A stretch of DNA of 10,029 bases. Source: Candidatus Babelota bacterium. GTDB taxonomy: Bacteria > JAGOBX01. Shown here in pieces: positions 1 to 6,648 of the stretch (position 1 is its first letter; every line of letters begins with the position of its first letter). The stretch spans positions 1 through 10,029 of the forward strand of contig JAGOBX010000091.1 in NCBI GenBank assembly GCA_017999075.1, read 5' to 3'. Position numbers and translations under genes: made by a program. The notes beneath the pieces were generated by a model that did not search any database, was not told the origin of the DNA, and saw only the letters and a list, made by a program, of their open reading frames with translations.

Positions 1-258
1 ATTTTCACCGTACATCATATCAAGATGCCATTCTTTAGCAATATGATCCCTATATTCTATCATTTCGGCTATTTTATAATGTGTATCTATGTGCACTAAA
101 GGAAATGGCACGTGTCCAAAAAAAGCCTTTCGCGCAAGCCACAGCATTACAGTACTGTCTTTACCTATTGACCACAACATACATAAATTTTTAAATTCAC
201 TGTATGCTTCTCTTAAAATATATATGCTGTCATTTTCTAATTTTTCAAGATGATTCAT
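1..258 (-). CDS. CysD-like PP-loop ATP-pyrophosphatase (sulfate adenylyltransferase small subunit / PAPS reductase family), N-terminal 86 codons, runs off the left edge
   Basis: The reading frame opens at the ATG complementary to 256-258 and stays open for 86 codons to the window edge. A Shine-Dalgarno-like AGGGA lies about 8 bases upstream. The start reads [19 protein letters not shown] and is followed by the PP-loop [10 protein letters not shown] (residues 30-39), which binds the ATP phosphates. The later [12 protein letters not shown] is typical of CysD, the ATP sulfurylase subunit that makes adenosine 5'-phosphosulfate. CysD proteins are about 300 residues, so roughly 70% lies outside the window. 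A truncated paralogue sits just upstream. The gene closes a nucleotide-sugar operon, so a role in activating sulfate for a sulfated polysaccharide is plausible, but assimilatory use or another PP-loop chemistry cannot be excluded. CysN and APS kinase would be the expected partners; neither is visible here. Confidence 0.85.
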   Translation of the reverse strand, partial: MNHLEKLENDSIYILREAYSEFKNLCMLWSIGKDSTVMLWLARKAFFGHVPFPLVHIDTHYKIAEMIEYRDHIAKEWHLDMMYGEN

Positions 259-296
259 AAAAATTTCCCTACAAACAATCCTCTGAATTTATTTTC

Positions 297-566
297 TTAT
301 ATTATGGGAATGTATCCAATTATTAAACATAAATTCCATTCAACTGCTTTCTCATCGCGAAATTTTATCATTTCAGGAATTTTATAAGTAGTATCTATAT
401 GAATTACAGGAAACGGGCAATGTCCTAAAAACGCTTTTTTTACAAGCCACAACATAACAGTTGAATCTTTACCTATTGACCACAGCATAGCCGGATTTTT
501 AATTTTATTATAAGCCTCACGAATTATATAAATTGATTCATTCTCAAGTTCAGATAAATAATCCAT
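297..566 (-). pseudogene. Truncated tandem paralogue of the CysD-like gene (89 residues)
   Basis: The 89-residue product aligns without gaps to the first ~84 residues of the next gene, with about 54 of the first 80 positions identical by eye. The PP-loop [10 protein letters not shown] and the HIDTTYK stretch are kept. After WNLCLIIG the similarity ends, the frame reads YIPII and stops at TAA. Only 38 bases separate this stop from the start of the complete copy, so no decayed remainder of the gene fits there. CysD is normally about 300 residues, so this is roughly the first quarter of the enzyme and lacks most of the fold. The start codon and a GAGGAT ribosome site upstream look intact, so a short peptide could still be made. 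At about 68% identity the copies are not a recent duplication. I infer a deletion remnant, possibly left when a related cassette was acquired. Confidence 0.75.
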
Positions 567-579
567 TTTTTCTAAATCC

Positions 580-1479
580 TCAAATATTTTTTTTTGAATT
601 CCGTATCAAATATGCAAGTTCAATTGATTTTCTGCATTCCTCTATCCCAAAACCTTTTCCATTCATAATTTCTTTATAAACAGTTGTATGAAGTTCCGTA
701 AACCCTTCTGAAAATTCAATTTCTTCTCCATCAATTTTTAATGAACGAAAAGTAGGTTTTCCGCAATTTTCAGGCAGGTCATTTTTATCTATTGATAAAC
801 ACCATTTAACATTAGCATTTTCAAGTTCAATATATCCTTCTGATTTTTTTTCATCCGAGTAACATACCTCCTGTTTTTTTACATCACCGAAAATCCAGAT
901 AAGAATATCAAAAAAATGTATGCCTATATTGGTTGTCAATCCTCCTGATTTTTCAAGATTTCCTTTCCATGAAAATTGATACCATTTTCCCCGCGAAGTA
1001 ATATATTTCAAGTTTATATCATATTTATTTTTTTTATTAGATGTTTCGATTTTTTTCTTTAATTCTATCAGTGCCGGATGACATCTTAATTGTAAAATAC
1101 AATAAATTTTTTTACCGGTCTGTTTTTCTATCTGCTGAAGCGCGTCTAAATTCCATGGGTTTAATACCAAAGGTTTTTCACATATCGCATCTGCTCCTAT
1201 GCGCAAAGCAAATCTTATATGGGCATCATGAAGATAATTCGGCGAACATATTGTTACATAATCTATTTTATTTCCTGCAAGCAGAAGTTTTTCTATATGC
1301 CGGTCAAATCTCTCGAATTCGGTAAAAAAATCAACATCATAAAAATATTTATCCAGAATACCTACAGAATCATTTTTATCAAGAGCTGCTATTAAATTGT
1401 TTCCTGTATCTTTAATCGCCTGCAAATGACGGGGAGCAATATATCCGCCTACTCCTATTATCGCAAAATTTTTTTTCAT
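580..1479 (-). CDS. wlbA/wbpB: UDP-N-acetyl-2-amino-2-deoxy-D-glucuronate 3-dehydrogenase (Gfo/Idh/MocA family)
   Basis: The predicted protein has 299 residues. In the Bordetella WlbA / Pseudomonas WbpB family, NAD+ oxidises C3 of UDP-GlcNAc uronic acid, giving the 3-keto sugar used by aminotransferase WlbC/WbpE. The sequence shows the N-terminal Rossmann motif FAIIGVGGYIAPRH (5-18), the CSPNYLH segment (78-84), the Gfo/Idh signature ICEKPLV (99-105) with Lys102, and NIGIHFFD (184-191) with His188. The DLPE segment (234-237) and EFSEGFTELHTT (255-266) are also typical of this subfamily. The frame could begin at 1512, but the ATG at 1479 matches the family start (MKKNFAIIG) and has a strong AAGGGG site just upstream. 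The acetyltransferase of the same pathway precedes it by 60 bases, and the stop is 13 bases before the truncated CysD-like copy. Confidence 0.93.
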   Translation of the reverse strand: MKKNFAIIGVGGYIAPRHLQAIKDTGNNLIAALDKNDSVGILDKYFYDVDFFTEFERFDRHIEKLLLAGNKIDYVTICSPNYLHDAHIRFALRIGADAICEKPLVLNPWNLDALQQIEKQTGKKIYCILQLRCHPALIELKKKIETSNKKNKYDINLKYITSRGKWYQFSWKGNLEKSGGLTTNIGIHFFDILIWIFGDVKKQEVCYSDEKKSEGYIELENANVKWCLSIDKNDLPENCGKPTFRSLKIDGEEIEFSEGFTELHTTVYKEIMNGKGFGIEECRKSIELAYLIRNSKKNI

Positions 1480-1483
1480 ATAT

Positions 1484-1489
1484 CCCCTT
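1484..1489 (-). promoter_or_regulatory. Ribosome binding site that sets the wlbA start
   Basis: The minus strand reads AAGGGGATATATG, a near-consensus Shine-Dalgarno sequence with short spacing to the ATG at 1479. This favours the internal start over the in-frame ATG at 1512, whose extra 11 residues (MFGKFFTRRGY) have no counterpart in WlbA/WbpB proteins. Confidence 0.75.
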
Positions 1490-1539
1490 CTTGTAAAAAA
1501 TTTTCCGAACAAAAAATATATAATAAAAATTAATTATCT

Positions 1540-2121
1540 TTACAGAATCTCCTGAAGCAAACCATCTAACATAAAATATTTTTTTGAACAAATTTTACAT
1601 TCGAATTCGGATTCATTTTTTTTAATTAATTTTTCTCCGCACCTGCAAATCCAACTTCTTTGTTTTGCAGGGTTCCCATAAACCATACCAAAATCAGGTA
1701 TATCTTTAGTTACAACGCTGCCAGCTCCTACGAACGCATATTTCCCTATTGTGATTCCGCACACTATTGTCGCATTAGCTCCTATTGAAGCTCCTTTTTT
1801 AACAAGGGTTTTCCTGTACGCGGACATATCATTTCTGATAATTTCACAGCGCGGGTTAAAAACATTTGTGAATACCATACTTGGACCGCAGAAAACATTA
1901 TCTTCCAGAATAACTCCGTCATAAACCGAAACATTATTCTGAATTTTAACATTATTCCCTATTTGAACTTTCCCGCCGATATAAACATTTTGGCCGAATT
2001 TACAGTCTTCGCCAATTACAGCACCTGAACAAATATGGCTGAAATGCCATATTTTAGTGTTTTTCCCTATAACAGCTCCATTGTCAATAATACTTGTATG
2101 ATGTGAAAAATATTCATTCAT
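1540..2121 (-). CDS. wlbB/wbpD: UDP-2-acetamido-3-amino-2,3-dideoxy-D-glucuronate N-acetyltransferase (left-handed beta-helix)
   Basis: The 193-residue product matches the WlbB/WbpD family, which uses acetyl-CoA to acetylate the 3-amino group formed after WlbA and WlbC have acted, giving UDP-2,3-diacetamido-2,3-dideoxy-D-glucuronate. Hexapeptide repeats of the left-handed beta-helix run from about residue 12 to 150, including IDNGAVIGKN, SGAVIGEDC, GQNVYIGGKV and GASIGANATIV. The FCGPSMVFTNVFNPR block (77-91) is a hallmark of this subfamily and lies at the active-site loop. The C-terminal tail carries C159-x-C161 and C175-x-x-C178, spaced like a small zinc ribbon. An AGGAG site about 9 bases upstream supports the ATG at 2121. 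The gene follows the amidotransferase by 30 bases and precedes wlbA, so two steps of one pathway are co-transcribed. Confidence 0.92.
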   Translation of the reverse strand: MNEYFSHHTSIIDNGAVIGKNTKIWHFSHICSGAVIGEDCKFGQNVYIGGKVQIGNNVKIQNNVSVYDGVILEDNVFCGPSMVFTNVFNPRCEIIRNDMSAYRKTLVKKGASIGANATIVCGITIGKYAFVGAGSVVTKDIPDFGMVYGNPAKQRSWICRCGEKLIKKNESEFECKICSKKYFMLDGLLQEIL

Positions 2122-2151
2122 TTTATATATCTCCTGTATTGTTCTTTTATA

Positions 2152-4029
2152 CTACATCCTCGCAAAATTTTTTTCTTTCCATAAATGAAAAACTATCAGA
2201 GTCCATAATTCTTTATAATTATTTTCCTTATTGGATTGATGTTCAAAAATCAGTTTCCGGACATATTCATAATTAAATATTCCGTCACGTGAAATTTTAT
2301 TTTCGGATAAAACATCCTGCATCAAACCGTTCATATCATTTTTTAACCATCTGGCAAGAGGTATTCCGAACCCTTTTTTTTGTCTGTTCAAAATTATATC
2401 AGGAATTTTATTTTTCATAATTTTTTTTAAAATAAGTTTTCTATTATTGCCGTAAATTTTAAATCTGTCAGGCAATCCATTTACAAATTCAGCAAATTCA
2501 AAATCTAAAAAAGGCGCCCTGGTTTCAAGAGAATTCATCATACTCGCCCTGTCTATTTTAGTTAATATATCATTCTGTAAATATAATTTCTGATAACATA
2601 ACCCTGCTTTTTTTATTGCATTCAATCCTGAAAATTTTAAATTTTCTATTGGAGAATACAACCTTTCCAGCCCGGCACTATTTTCTGAACTCAATAATTC
2701 CATCTGAGTATTTTTTGAAAAAGAACTCATCCAGACTTCATTACGAATTTCAGAAGAATATGCCAGCCCTTTCAAAGTCTTTTTAATTTTAAAATCCAAA
2801 CTCATATTTTCATCAGATACAGGCAAAAATGTTTTTATCATTTTAATTATACGTTTTATAATCCATTCAGGAATTCTGAATTCACGAAAAAAATAATGCG
2901 CTGAAAACGGATCGTATCCTGCAAACAATTCATCTCCACCATCTCCGCTTAAAGCCACAGTAACAAATTTTCTTGTAAATTTGGATAGTAAATAAGTAGG
3001 AATTATGGACGGATCTGCAATAGGTTCATCAAGTTTATTAAAAATATCAGGAATTATATCAAACATAACTTTGGGGTTCAATAATTCCTCATTGTGTTCT
3101 GTTCCGAAATGTTTTGCAATAACTGAAGCATATCCGCTTTCATCAAAACTTTTTTCTTCAAATCCTATTGAAAAAGTCTTAATATTTTTCGGAGACATAA
3201 ACTCACTCATAATAGCTACAACAGAACTTGAATCAATTCCTCCGCTTAAAAAAACGCCAAGCGGCACATCACTTACAAGCCGTGATTCAACAGATTTTTT
3301 TAAAAGATTAAATAATTCCTTTTCTGTTTCAATGTCATTTTTTTGATTTTCAAATCTGGAATTTGTTTCTAATGCCACATCCCAGTATTGATTAATTTTT
3401 ATGTTACCTTTTTCATAAATCAAATAATATCCTGCCGGCAACTTATAAATATCTTCTATAATGCTTAATGGAGCTGGTATATATTCAAAAAATAAATATT
3501 TCTGAAGACCTTCAAGACTGATTTTTCTGTCTATTAAAGGATGACTGATTAAAGCTGTTAGTTCAGAAGCAAATGCAAACAATCCGTTTTTATTATAATA
3601 ATATAATGGTTTTTTCCCAAACCTGTCTCTGCCTGCAAAAACATTTTTATTTTTAATGTCAAATATTACAAATGCAAACATGCCGTTAAATTTCTTTAAA
3701 CAATCGTATCCCCATTTTTTATATGAGTAAAGCAGAACTTCCGTATCTGAACTTGTTTTAAATTTGTAACCGAAACCTGTCAATTCTTTTTTCAATTCTC
3801 TGTAATTATATATTTCACCGTTAAATGTGACTGCATATTCTCCAGTCTCATCAAACATAGGCTGCTGGCCCGAATACAAATCAATTATTTTAAGGCGGCG
3901 GTGACCTATACCTATTCCCTCAGAATAATAATATCCTGATTCGTCAGGTCCGCGATGTATCATTGAATCAGTCATTCTTACAATTATTTCTTTATTGCCA
4001 GAACCTATAAATCCGCAAATTCCACACAT
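2152..4029 (-). CDS. Asparagine synthase (glutamine-hydrolysing) family amidotransferase, probable sugar-uronate amidase of WbpS type
   Basis: The protein has 625 residues, full length for the AsnB family. Cys2 in MCGICGFIG is the glutaminase nucleophile once Met1 is removed. The class II glutaminase domain (about 1-190) also shows RGPDESG (26-32), FNGEIYN (69-75) and SSDTEVLL (93-100). The ATP-dependent synthetase domain carries the PP-loop LSGGIDSSS (261-269) and SGDGGDELFAGY (361-372). Family members activate a carboxylate with ATP and transfer ammonia from glutamine. Its position directly before two uronic-acid pathway genes suggests that the substrate is a uronic acid residue rather than free aspartate. 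In Pseudomonas O-antigen clusters, WbpS-type homologues are proposed to make uronamides. That assignment rests on context; sequence alone does not exclude ordinary asparagine synthesis. A CAGGAT site precedes the ATG. Confidence 0.88.
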   Translation of the reverse strand: MCGICGFIGSGNKEIIVRMTDSMIHRGPDESGYYYSEGIGIGHRRLKIIDLYSGQQPMFDETGEYAVTFNGEIYNYRELKKELTGFGYKFKTSSDTEVLLYSYKKWGYDCLKKFNGMFAFVIFDIKNKNVFAGRDRFGKKPLYYYNKNGLFAFASELTALISHPLIDRKISLEGLQKYLFFEYIPAPLSIIEDIYKLPAGYYLIYEKGNIKINQYWDVALETNSRFENQKNDIETEKELFNLLKKSVESRLVSDVPLGVFLSGGIDSSSVVAIMSEFMSPKNIKTFSIGFEEKSFDESGYASVIAKHFGTEHNEELLNPKVMFDIIPDIFNKLDEPIADPSIIPTYLLSKFTRKFVTVALSGDGGDELFAGYDPFSAHYFFREFRIPEWIIKRIIKMIKTFLPVSDENMSLDFKIKKTLKGLAYSSEIRNEVWMSSFSKNTQMELLSSENSAGLERLYSPIENLKFSGLNAIKKAGLCYQKLYLQNDILTKIDRASMMNSLETRAPFLDFEFAEFVNGLPDRFKIYGNNRKLILKKIMKNKIPDIILNRQKKGFGIPLARWLKNDMNGLMQDVLSENKISRDGIFNYEYVRKLIFEHQSNKENNYKELWTLIVFHLWKEKNFARM

Positions 4030-4063
4030 AATTCAAATCCTGATATTCACCGGTTAAACATTA

Positions 4064-4777
4064 TCAAACATCAGCAAATATTACTATTTTTTTATTATTA
4101 GTTTCAATATTTTTAATTTGTTCATAAATTTCATACCTGTGAATTAATGAAGTAATTATCACAATGTCAAACCTTATTTTTTCCAAACTATCTGCCGGAT
4201 AAAATTTAATACTTTTATTTTTTGTTTTTAATATTTTATTTTTATCTGCATCAACTATACCTCTGATATTTAACCCTGTTTCTATTTGTAAAATTAATTC
4301 TGTTATTTCATTGGCGCCGTAAAGAATTATCCTTTTGTTGCTGCAATATCCGGCGATTTTATTAAGTTTAATTTGAATTTCATTTTTAATTTCTTTATAA
4401 AGAACAAGAATTTCATTTATAAAATCAAACAGATATTTTTTGCGGAGGCGTTCTCCTTCTTCAGTTAAATAATATCTCGTTTTTTTATGATTATCTCCTG
4501 CAACCATAATTTTTTTTGATTTCCTGAATTCTGTTATATATCTGTTCACCATAGCAGGAACTATCTTAGAACGTTTTGCAAGTTCAGACTGACTTGTCTT
4601 ACTATTTTTAGAAATATGTTCAAGAATCAGATATTTCCTGAATTCAGAAGACGGCTCCAAAAACTTTATATTTTCTATTTTATTTATCAACGGCATTTCT
4701 AAATTTTTAGCAGCATCCACTGTTTCAAAACTTATGAATTTGTTTAATGAACCTATCAAATAATCATTTAATAACAT
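4064..4777 (-). CDS. Winged helix-turn-helix regulator fused to a Rossmann-like nucleotide/sugar-binding domain
   Basis: The 237-residue protein appears to head the polysaccharide operon. An N-terminal ~40-residue stretch precedes a winged-helix domain (about 46-112), with QSELAKRSKIVPAMVNRYI as the likely recognition helix region and a wing ending in RYYLTEEGERL, as in MarR-like proteins. A charged helical linker follows. The C-terminal domain (about 146-237) starts with KRIILYGANEI, a beta-strand/glycine-loop pattern like the PglD N-terminal or CoA-binding Rossmann folds, and continues with IRGIVDADKNK and DIVIITSLIHRYEI. This resembles regulators found at the start of O-antigen clusters; the ligand is unknown, and a nucleotide sugar is my guess. 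An in-frame TTG at 4786 would add three residues. Neither start has a clear Shine-Dalgarno sequence. The next gene begins 34 bases after its stop. Confidence 0.75.
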   Translation of the reverse strand: MLLNDYLIGSLNKFISFETVDAAKNLEMPLINKIENIKFLEPSSEFRKYLILEHISKNSKTSQSELAKRSKIVPAMVNRYITEFRKSKKIMVAGDNHKKTRYYLTEEGERLRKKYLFDFINEILVLYKEIKNEIQIKLNKIAGYCSNKRIILYGANEITELILQIETGLNIRGIVDADKNKILKTKNKSIKFYPADSLEKIRFDIVIITSLIHRYEIYEQIKNIETNNKKIVIFADV

Positions 4778-5001
4778 ATTAATCAAAAATTAAAATAATG
4801 GGCAGTTTTATATTTAATACAAAAATACAGCCTTAAAAATCATCAGAATAGTTCGACTGTAAAAAAATGAATCTGCCTTTTTCAAAGACAAACAACATTT
4901 TAAAAAAATAATAATATAACTAAACAAATTGATAAAACGCCGAAACAGAATTATCATTCACTTAGTAAACGATAACTATTTTATTAAAATTTTCTCAAAT
5001 G
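4778..5001 (-). promoter_or_regulatory. Intergenic region likely to hold the promoter of the polysaccharide operon
   Basis: This is the only sizeable gap in the window and separates the envelope/redox group from the polysaccharide group. Apart from the palindrome at 4950-4976 I see no gene, tRNA or repeat. A TATAAA at about 4812-4817 on the minus strand could be a -10 box, leaving a leader of about 30 bases, but no good -35 hexamer stands 16-18 bases upstream of it. High AT content makes such matches common, so the promoter is placed by position, not by motif. Confidence 0.35.
4950..4976 (-). terminator. Imperfect 27-base palindrome, possible terminator hairpin after the redox gene (or operator of the regulator)
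   Basis: On the minus strand, GTTATCGTTTACT, one A, and AGTGAATGATAAT can pair along their whole length, with three G-U pairs and a realistic loop of three bases. The opposite strand would have A-C mismatches at those positions, so the hairpin is specific to minus-strand RNA. It begins about 25 bases after the stop of the gene ending at 5002. The stem is AT-rich and the run after it (TCTGTTTCGGCGTTTT) is not a clean U-tract, so efficient termination is uncertain. The same symmetry could serve a dimeric DNA-binding protein. Confidence 0.4.
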
Positions 5002-6648
5002 TCAAATTATTTTTTTTAATTTCAAAACAAAATCAAATAAGCTGTTAAGCGGACAAATATAACGGCAATAAAACCTGTAATCTATCATTGAATAAACTAA
5101 CATAATAATGGCAAGCAAAAAAAACTTTTCATCATACATTAAAGAAAACAAATAATTAAACGGTTCAATATTTAAATTTATTTTATTCGGCAGAAAATAT
5201 ATTAAAAATATCAATAAAATAAAAAATTTTGCATATTTTAAACATTTAATATCGGAAACATAAACCGGAATTTTCATACGTTCAAGGCATTGATGTCCTG
5301 CATCGCATGAGCCTCCAAAGGGACATAGGTATGCACAATAAATTTTTCCTTTAATCATAAGAAATGTAAATGCAAGAAGCATCAATATAAGTTCCGGAGT
5401 CAACCCGTAAAATTTTATACCTCCTGAAAATATAACTGTTATATCATTTATTGATAAAAATATTCCTGATACAAATCCGAATAATATTATTGAATAAATA
5501 ATTGTAAAATATCTTAAATATATGCTTTTAAAATAAATTGAACAACCGGTTAAAATAATAGCTGTAATTAATATAATGTATTCATAAAATTTATTTGAAT
5601 GTGATTCTGATTGATTAAATTTACTGATTTTTAAATACTTTTTTAATGTATAATTTATTCCTTCATTAACAGCATTTGCTGTTACAGTTGCTCCGGTATA
5701 TCCGTCAATATTTTTTTTAAATTCAAAAGTTTCAGTTATTTTACGATTAGCATATTGTTTAAAAAAATTATTTTTATATAATATTTTTATATAATCCTGA
5801 GTTTCGTTATTTTCAAGCAGTTCCAAAAATTCAATTTTACCTTTACTGTCAAAAAAAATCATTACAGGAACTTTTCCGTTATATCCGCGGATATTTTCCG
5901 GAACAAAATCATCCGTGAACAGAACAGTTCCTATTAGCGAATTATCTTTACGGCAGATATAATAAGACTTATTTTCCAATTTGATATTATATTCATCTTT
6001 AAAAATATTTTTCAAAATCTCTAATCTGCCGGCATTCGACGAATCAGCAGGAAAACTATTGTAAATCCCATAAAAAATAAATGTTACTGCAGAAAAATAT
6101 AACGCAAAAACAGATATTTTTTTTATAATATGCTTATGTGAATAAAATCCAGGTATAAAAGCAGGCAATAAAATCAGCGATGAAGCAATATAAAATCCTG
6201 AAAATAAAACAAGGCTGTTAAAAATTCCAGAGTAAATTACAGAAACAGAAAATGCAGTTAAAAAAGGAGCGCACGGCTGAATGCCGCTTAATATCCCGAA
6301 AAAAAATGCATTTATGGATTTAGGAAAACTGTTAGATTCCAAACGGCTGCGGTTTGCAACAAAAAAAAGATACATGCCTGAAATTATAAAAATAATTCTC
6401 TTATAATTCTGCACGTAAGATGAAATTTCATTTCCTATATAACCGGCAGAAAATCCTGCTATCAAATATATTATTGCGCGGCCTGACAAAAATAATATTA
6501 TTTGACGTATAATGTTTGAATGTTTCCGCGCCCCTAAATACCCTGCAACACATATTCCGCAGCTTGACAGGCAATATATGCCCATTGATAGTCCGAGCAT
6601 AAATCCTGCATTAAACTGTTTTATTAAAATTTCAAAATTGAAAATCAT
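5002..6648 (-). CDS. Fused membrane redox protein: CcdA/DsbD-like thiol domain, FMN-binding domain and NosR/NapH-like iron-sulfur membrane domain
   Basis: The 548-residue protein has three modules. Residues 1-198 form about six membrane segments resembling CcdA/DsbD: SSCGICVAGYLG (28-39) looks like the CcdA SPC...P.YLG element and GIQPCAPF (122-129) like its second half, placing Cys30 and Cys126 as a possible membrane thiol pair. Residues 230-340 are an FMN_bind domain, expected outside the cytoplasm. Its motif D315-GYTGA-T321 matches the site where ApbE attaches FMN to threonine, as in NqrC and RnfG. Residues 354-548 are four or five membrane segments with YCAYLCPFGGSC (437-448) and YCRYICP (527-533), the CxxxCP pattern of NosR/NapH polyferredoxins. 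The usual CxxCxxCxxxCP ferredoxin tail is absent. Its ATG overlaps the preceding stop (ATGA), so translation is probably coupled to the protease gene. Direction and partners of electron flow are unknown. Confidence 0.85.
   Translation of the reverse strand: MIFNFEILIKQFNAGFMLGLSMGIYCLSSCGICVAGYLGARKHSNIIRQIILFLSGRAIIYLIAGFSAGYIGNEISSYVQNYKRIIFIISGMYLFFVANRSRLESNSFPKSINAFFFGILSGIQPCAPFLTAFSVSVIYSGIFNSLVLFSGFYIASSLILLPAFIPGFYSHKHIIKKISVFALYFSAVTFIFYGIYNSFPADSSNAGRLEILKNIFKDEYNIKLENKSYYICRKDNSLIGTVLFTDDFVPENIRGYNGKVPVMIFFDSKGKIEFLELLENNETQDYIKILYKNNFFKQYANRKITETFEFKKNIDGYTGATVTANAVNEGINYTLKKYLKISKFNQSESHSNKFYEYIILITAIILTGCSIYFKSIYLRYFTIIYSIILFGFVSGIFLSINDITVIFSGGIKFYGLTPELILMLLAFTFLMIKGKIYCAYLCPFGGSCDAGHQCLERMKIPVYVSDIKCLKYAKFFILLIFLIYFLPNKINLNIEPFNYLFSLMYDEKFFLLAIIMLVYSMIDYRFYCRYICPLNSLFDFVLKLKKII

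Noticed and set aside
259-580. Insertion sequence or direct-repeat scar around the truncated CysD-like copy
   Set aside because: I found no terminal inverted repeats, transposase remnants or target duplication; similarity between the copies is at protein level and ends without a visible junction repeat.
1480-1512. Upstream ATG for wlbA adding 11 residues
   Set aside because: The internal ATG at 1479 has the strong AAGGGG site and matches the family N-terminus.
1041-3346. Open frames on the plus strand inside wlbA and the amidotransferase gene (1041-1325, 2094-2276, 3005-3346)
   Set aside because: They lie antisense within well-supported genes, have no recognisable domains, and look like by-products of the coding strand.
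4801-4877. GGCAG/CTGCC pair on either side of the regulator's upstream region
   Set aside because: Only five base pairs separated by about 70 bases; too weak to call a structure.
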